A stretch of 64,000 bases of DNA from Siphonodentalium dalli (taxonomy: Eukaryota; Mollusca; Scaphopoda; Gadilida; Siphonodentaliidae), in assembly GCA_032622095.1 (NCBI GenBank), contig CP136064.1, positions 111,340,004 to 111,404,003 on the forward strand, given 5' to 3'. This document shows positions 60,590-64,000 of the stretch, piece after piece. Numbering within the stretch: the stretch's first letter is position 1; each line of letters starts with the position of its first letter. The notes under the pieces were generated by a model. That model was not told where the DNA came from, ran no database searches, and saw only the letters and a list, made by a program, of their open reading frames with translations. The translations under genes were made by a program, and so were the position numbers.

Positions 60590-61484
60590 GAGCTGTTCCG
60601 ATTCGCCCCCGTAACATAGATCCTTGTCATGGCGGGATTTGTGCTGGTGTACCATTAAACACCAGGGGTGGTATTCACCAAGCGGGTATATTTTATAAAC
60701 CAGGTAGTTTATTTGGTAGTGGCTGAACGCAAAGGTATCTCCGCTTAAGCGCCAACGACACACGCTGTCGATGATGTGATTGATCCAATCTATCAGATTT
60801 GTCACTTGTCAACGGACACCGTCTCACGACTAATTCGTGAACACTCACCGGCCACAATCATCATGTATAGCGGTATAATTTGTGGGTATAATTGTATGGA
60901 AACTCATGCTGGCGTTCATACATCTGCAGAATGCACAATGGCCAAAAAAGTTTTTCGCTCGTCGGCTGTGTATTTAGCACCCCTTCCTTTCCCTCGGTTA
61001 CTCATCATTGAAATGAACCAAACGTGTATTGTTACGCGCAGCATGTTTTATGTGACCGGTGGTCAATCTATGATTGCTACCAATCACCTTGATTGGATAA
61101 TCTTATACCGCGCGGCGATGTCTTCCTATCGATGTCCACCGATATCTTCGCATTGAGCGTCGCCTCATATAAACTACCTGGACTATATATACACCCAGCT
61201 GGTGAATACCACCCCATGTGTCAGTGCATAATCTTATATACATGTGTATGCGAGTCTCGAACCACAGGGAGAATAGCATATATTAGATAATGTACTGACT
61301 TACAAGGTCAAGGTTAATATTGTTATGCCAATGTATTCTCTTATATATATGCCCGGCCCCCTAAGGGAGACTCGCACATATAAGATAATGCACTGACACA
61401 TGGTGTTTAATGGTACACCAGCACAAATCCCGTCATGCCATGATGACAAGGATCTATGTTACGTGGGGCGTATCGGAACAGTTT
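60590..61484. mobile_element. Foldback element of about 0.9 kb
   Basis: The left arm 60590-60740 (CTGTTCCGATTCGCCCC, GTAACATAGATCCTTGTCAT, GGTGTACCATTAAACACCA, GGTGGTATTCACCA) is mirrored in 61484-61399 and 61216-61150. The loop holds a 126-codon plus frame (60776-61156) without a recognised domain. The right arm is interrupted by a smaller MITE. Confidence 0.75.
61219..61398. mobile_element. Nested MITE in the foldback's right arm
   Basis: Ends TGTCAGTGCATAATCTTATA and TATAAGATAATGCACTGACA are exact complements over about 18 bp, with a second inner pair GCGAGTCTCG...GAGACTCGC. CATG at 61215-61218 and 61399-61402 is a 4-bp target duplication or part of the terminal repeat. The foldback arms close up perfectly if it is removed. 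Confidence 0.85.
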
Positions 61485-61644
61485 TCATAATTTTAGGAAG
61501 ATCCAGTCATGGAAGGGTTAAATGACATAGGAAGAGTTAAATTAATTCCTATAATTAACTATATTCCAAGACAACTATATAATTGGTGCTACATGAACGA
61601 AGTATAACTGTGAAACACTGACACCTCATTCAGTCATGTAATGC

Positions 61645-61985
61645 GGGGGGGGGGGGGGGGCACTGGTTCAGTAGGTAAGGTGCACGCCGCATTAGGCTAA
61701 CATATGCCGCTCAGCGATGGCGAAGTTGGGTCTAATCGAAATCAGAGCGGATTTGCGATCCAAGTAAAATAGGGTGGGGATCTGATTCGTGTACTAGTAG
61801 ATAGGCAAATTTGTCAGTTGCTGCTACCCGGACGTCAGTGGTTCCTACGTGCAGTTGAGTGGTTTCTTGGTGAGATTAACCCTCTGTGCGGACTTTCCTC
61901 CACCTGTAAAAAACTGACAACGTGATATGGGGCATAGCAGCTAAAAGGACTTTAACCCCAAACACTGCCAAAAAAAACAAAACAG
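61645..61985 (+). mobile_element. tRNA-derived SINE
   Basis: After a G run, TGGTTCAGTAGG fits the RNA polymerase III box A (one mismatch to TRGCNNAGYNGG). Box B, expected near 61727, is degenerate. The body includes GGACTTTCCTCCACCTGTAA, CTGACAACGTGATATGG and CTTTAACCCCAAAC, a 3' domain of the kind seen in invertebrate SINE superfamilies, and the tail is A-rich (AAAAAAAACAAAAC). Nonautonomous; would depend on a LINE. Confidence 0.75.
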
Positions 61986-62344
61986 GTGTAATTCGTTCCA
62001 CTGAAGTTCTCAGTTTGCATGTTGGACACACGCAAGATCAAATACCTCATTGGCTTGTATACTGGCAACTACAGTTTGAAAACATTGTTTAATTGTGTTA
62101 ATCTAATCAACAGATCTGGCACATTCCGTATTCAGCTATTAAAGTTAAATTTAGCTGTTATAGTTGAATATGTAGATTGCTATTCCGCGTGTTTGATAAA
62201 AGAGCCACAACTCTACATCAGATAATCAGATTATATGAATTTAGTTGAAAACGTGTGGTATACAGCAGCACTGTACGAACTGTATGGAAATGAGCCTTGC
62301 TAGTTTGACATGGCGTCATTTAAACGATTCGACGAACCCCATAT

Positions 62345-62375
62345 CATCAGATTCCAACAACAACAACAACAACAA
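62345..62375 (+). repeat. (CAA)n microsatellite
   Basis: Short uninterrupted CAA repeat followed by an A run. Confidence 0.8.
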
Positions 62376-62514
62376 CAACATTTAAAAAAATGCCGCTTCA
62401 GTTATCACAATCGATTAATTGACCCAAAATAATGCTATCCACAGTCAACTGGGCCACTATAATTATCGGTGGTGAAAAATAATTGATTTAAAAAATCTAT
62501 ATCTGATCACTTGA

Positions 62515-62590
62515 AGCTTTGATGGGTGGGTTCCTCGACTCGAATCAAATGCTTTTTACCCCCGAAGCCAAGGAAATAGTAATTTGCGAG
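62515..62590. repeat. Solo arm of the TTAA foldback at 1316-1795
   Basis: GGTTCCTCGACTCGAATCAAAT...ACCCCCGAAGCCAAGGAAATAGTAAT matches both arms of that element. No partner arm is nearby. Confidence 0.75.
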
Positions 62591-62760
62591 CGTTAATTCG
62601 GATTATGCATCTTGGTATCTACAATCATTCCAAGTGATCTGAAGATTACCACGAACAGACCTACGTAGCGACGCGTATATATGTCATTTTGAATGTCTTA
62701 AAGCCACATTGTTTCACTTCTGTGCGAACAAATCGAAAACAGTTGGAAATGGCTGGACCA

Positions 62761-63286
62761 TACACTCTTAGAACAAATGTGTATAAATACTACACAAAAT
62801 GTATTACATTTGATCTTAAACAAAATTGTGTAGAAATGACACATGACATATAATTATTAAATGTGTCGGTGGAATATCATCAATGTTGAATATGATTGAA
62901 TATGTGAGTGTATCATAGTTATTCGATGAAATGTGTTCTATTGGAGATACAAAACTCGTAAAAGCTACCACAGAACAAACAATTGGCAGCAGCTTTAAAC
63001 TTTGTTATACAATATGTTTGTGTAAAAACTGAACAACACATAATTGTGTAGCTCAAAGTTTTAAAGCAGCTGCCAATTTTTTATTATGGCAGCTTTTACG
63101 AGGTTTATGTCTCAAATAGAACATATCTCATCTATTAAATATAATATACTCACATATTCACTCATATTCAATGTTGAGGAAATTCCACCGCACATTTATG
63201 TCATGTTGCATTTCTACACAATTTTGTTTAAGATCAGATGTAACACATATTGTGTAGTATTTATACACATTTGTTCTAAGAGTGTA
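62761..63286. mobile_element. Palindromic element of 0.52 kb with TA flanks
   Basis: CACTCTTAGAACAAATGTGT at the left and ACACATTTGTTCTAAGAGTG at the right are exact complements, flanked by TA. Pairing continues inward with small differences through TACTACACAA, CAAAATTGTGTAGAAATG, ATATGTGAGT, CTCGTAAAAGCT and GGCAGC.GCTTTAAA, to a centre near 63024. TA duplication suggests a Tc1/mariner-type source. The 96-codon plus frame inside is a shadow. Confidence 0.85.
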
Positions 63287-63399
63287 GGAAGTATTTTTCA
63301 GAGCATACATGAAGCCGGTATATCAATATGTCGTGTATTAGTCGGACTATGTTATGCCTACTTCCAAATTACGTAGACACAATTTGGAAGCTCGAAAGC

Positions 63400-63635
63400 C
63401 CTGTCCGTTTAAACTAGTCGTGCGTAACATGTTGCACATCAAACGTCTGTGCACTCGCACTGCAATGTGGCTACGCATCAAGTGGCACCAGCATCCTGTA
63501 TAGGGCTGATAGGAAGACAGCCATTTATGACTATATCACCCCTGACAATATACATTATATACATTCTATTATATCAATTTGTATTTGTGCTGTTCATGTG
63601 TAAATAAAATTATCATATCCTATCCGATCATATAT
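63400..63635 (+). mobile_element. Probable LINE 3' end with TATCC tail
   Basis: G/C-balanced sequence ends GTAAATAAAATTATCATATCC and TATCCGATCATAT, a polyadenylation-like signal followed by a degenerate pentamer repeat. No coding part visible. Confidence 0.4.
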
Positions 63636-63652
63636 AGTTGTCGCAACGTTAA

Positions 63653-63888
63653 AGGGGTACTGTGCACTAAATCCGGCCATTTATAGGACCATCTCCTCTT
63701 TTTATTTTACTCAACTCGAGTCATAAATTCATTTTCATTATAATTACCATGTTGTTTACATCGTACATAGAGCACACGGGTGTATTTTGCACTAATCCAT
63801 GGATCAAATTCATTTATTTGTTGCATATTTTGTTGAGTATAAAAGGAGATGATCCCATAAATGATCGGATTTAGTGTACAGTCCCCCT
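63653..63888. mobile_element. TTAA-flanked MITE, complete copy
   Basis: TTAA at 63649-63652 and 63889-63892. Terminal inverted repeats of about 45 bp: AGGGGTACTGTGCACTAAAT...GGACCATCTCCT against AGGAGATGATCCC...ATTTAGTGTACAGTCCCCCT. The interior has the TCATAAATTCATTTTCATTA block shared with 2990-3170. Confidence 0.85.
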
Positions 63889-64000
63889 TTAAGGGAAATT
63901 TGAGTTTGGTAAAGCCATATTCAACAATAGTTAAATTTAACTATAATTGTTGCATTTATGGTATGCCAGACCTGGTCAATATGGTATATCACAACACAAC

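Noticed and set aside
60776-61156. 126-codon frame in the loop of the foldback
   Set aside because: No recognised domain and no second copy to test conservation; kept only as a note in the element.
63086-63376. 96-codon plus frame
   Set aside because: Lies mostly within the 0.52-kb palindrome; translation of non-coding repeat.

Overview
The window looks like intron-rich, repeat-rich nuclear DNA of a marine invertebrate, most likely a mollusc (possibly a gastropod such as a limpet). The basis is a spliced gene with small phase-1 exons, C-type lectin and apple/PAN-like domains, a tRNA-like SINE, several non-LTR retrotransposons and many Helitron-like elements with internal GTCT microsatellites. 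Nothing is organised like a prokaryote. The species call is inference from sequence style only.

The main gene is on the + strand and can be followed from about 24.7 kb to 59.3 kb. Its exons are: second half of a C-type lectin domain (24738-24988), apple-like domain 1 (36994-37278), a 29-codon linker (37914-38000), a complete second C-type lectin domain in two exons (51184-51361 and 53580-53794), apple-like domain 2 (55445-55717), a Thr-rich mucin-like exon (about 57643-58306), and a terminal exon (58985-59271) with a CxC motif, a transmembrane helix and a short basic tail. Splice phases agree at every junction except the start of the mucin exon. A possible signal-peptide exon lies at 6877-6931. 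The exon for the first half of lectin domain 1 was not found. The product would be a type I membrane protein with a duplicated lectin-apple ectodomain on a mucin stalk, possibly a recognition receptor.

Almost everything else is mobile DNA. At 0-5 kb there is a LINE tail, TTAA-flanked foldback MITEs and an ORF1-like LINE protein on the minus strand. At 5-24 kb there are hairpin MITEs, a CR1-like reverse transcriptase relic and minus-strand Helitron-like elements, three of them head to tail. At 26.7-28.6 kb there is a decayed LTR-retrotransposon pol. At 28.8-35.4 kb there are two runs of plus-strand Helitron-like elements, most abutting end to end. At 39.6-50.3 kb there is a giant imperfect palindrome with about 2-kb arms, whose right arm is split by a roughly 6-kb insertion carrying a minus-strand LINE. 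At 60-64 kb there is a foldback with a nested MITE, a SINE, a 0.5-kb palindrome, a LINE tail and another TTAA MITE.

The most unusual structures are the giant palindrome with its unrecognised central reading frame, the end-to-end Helitron-like arrays, and the lectin/apple/mucin receptor gene whose introns host them.
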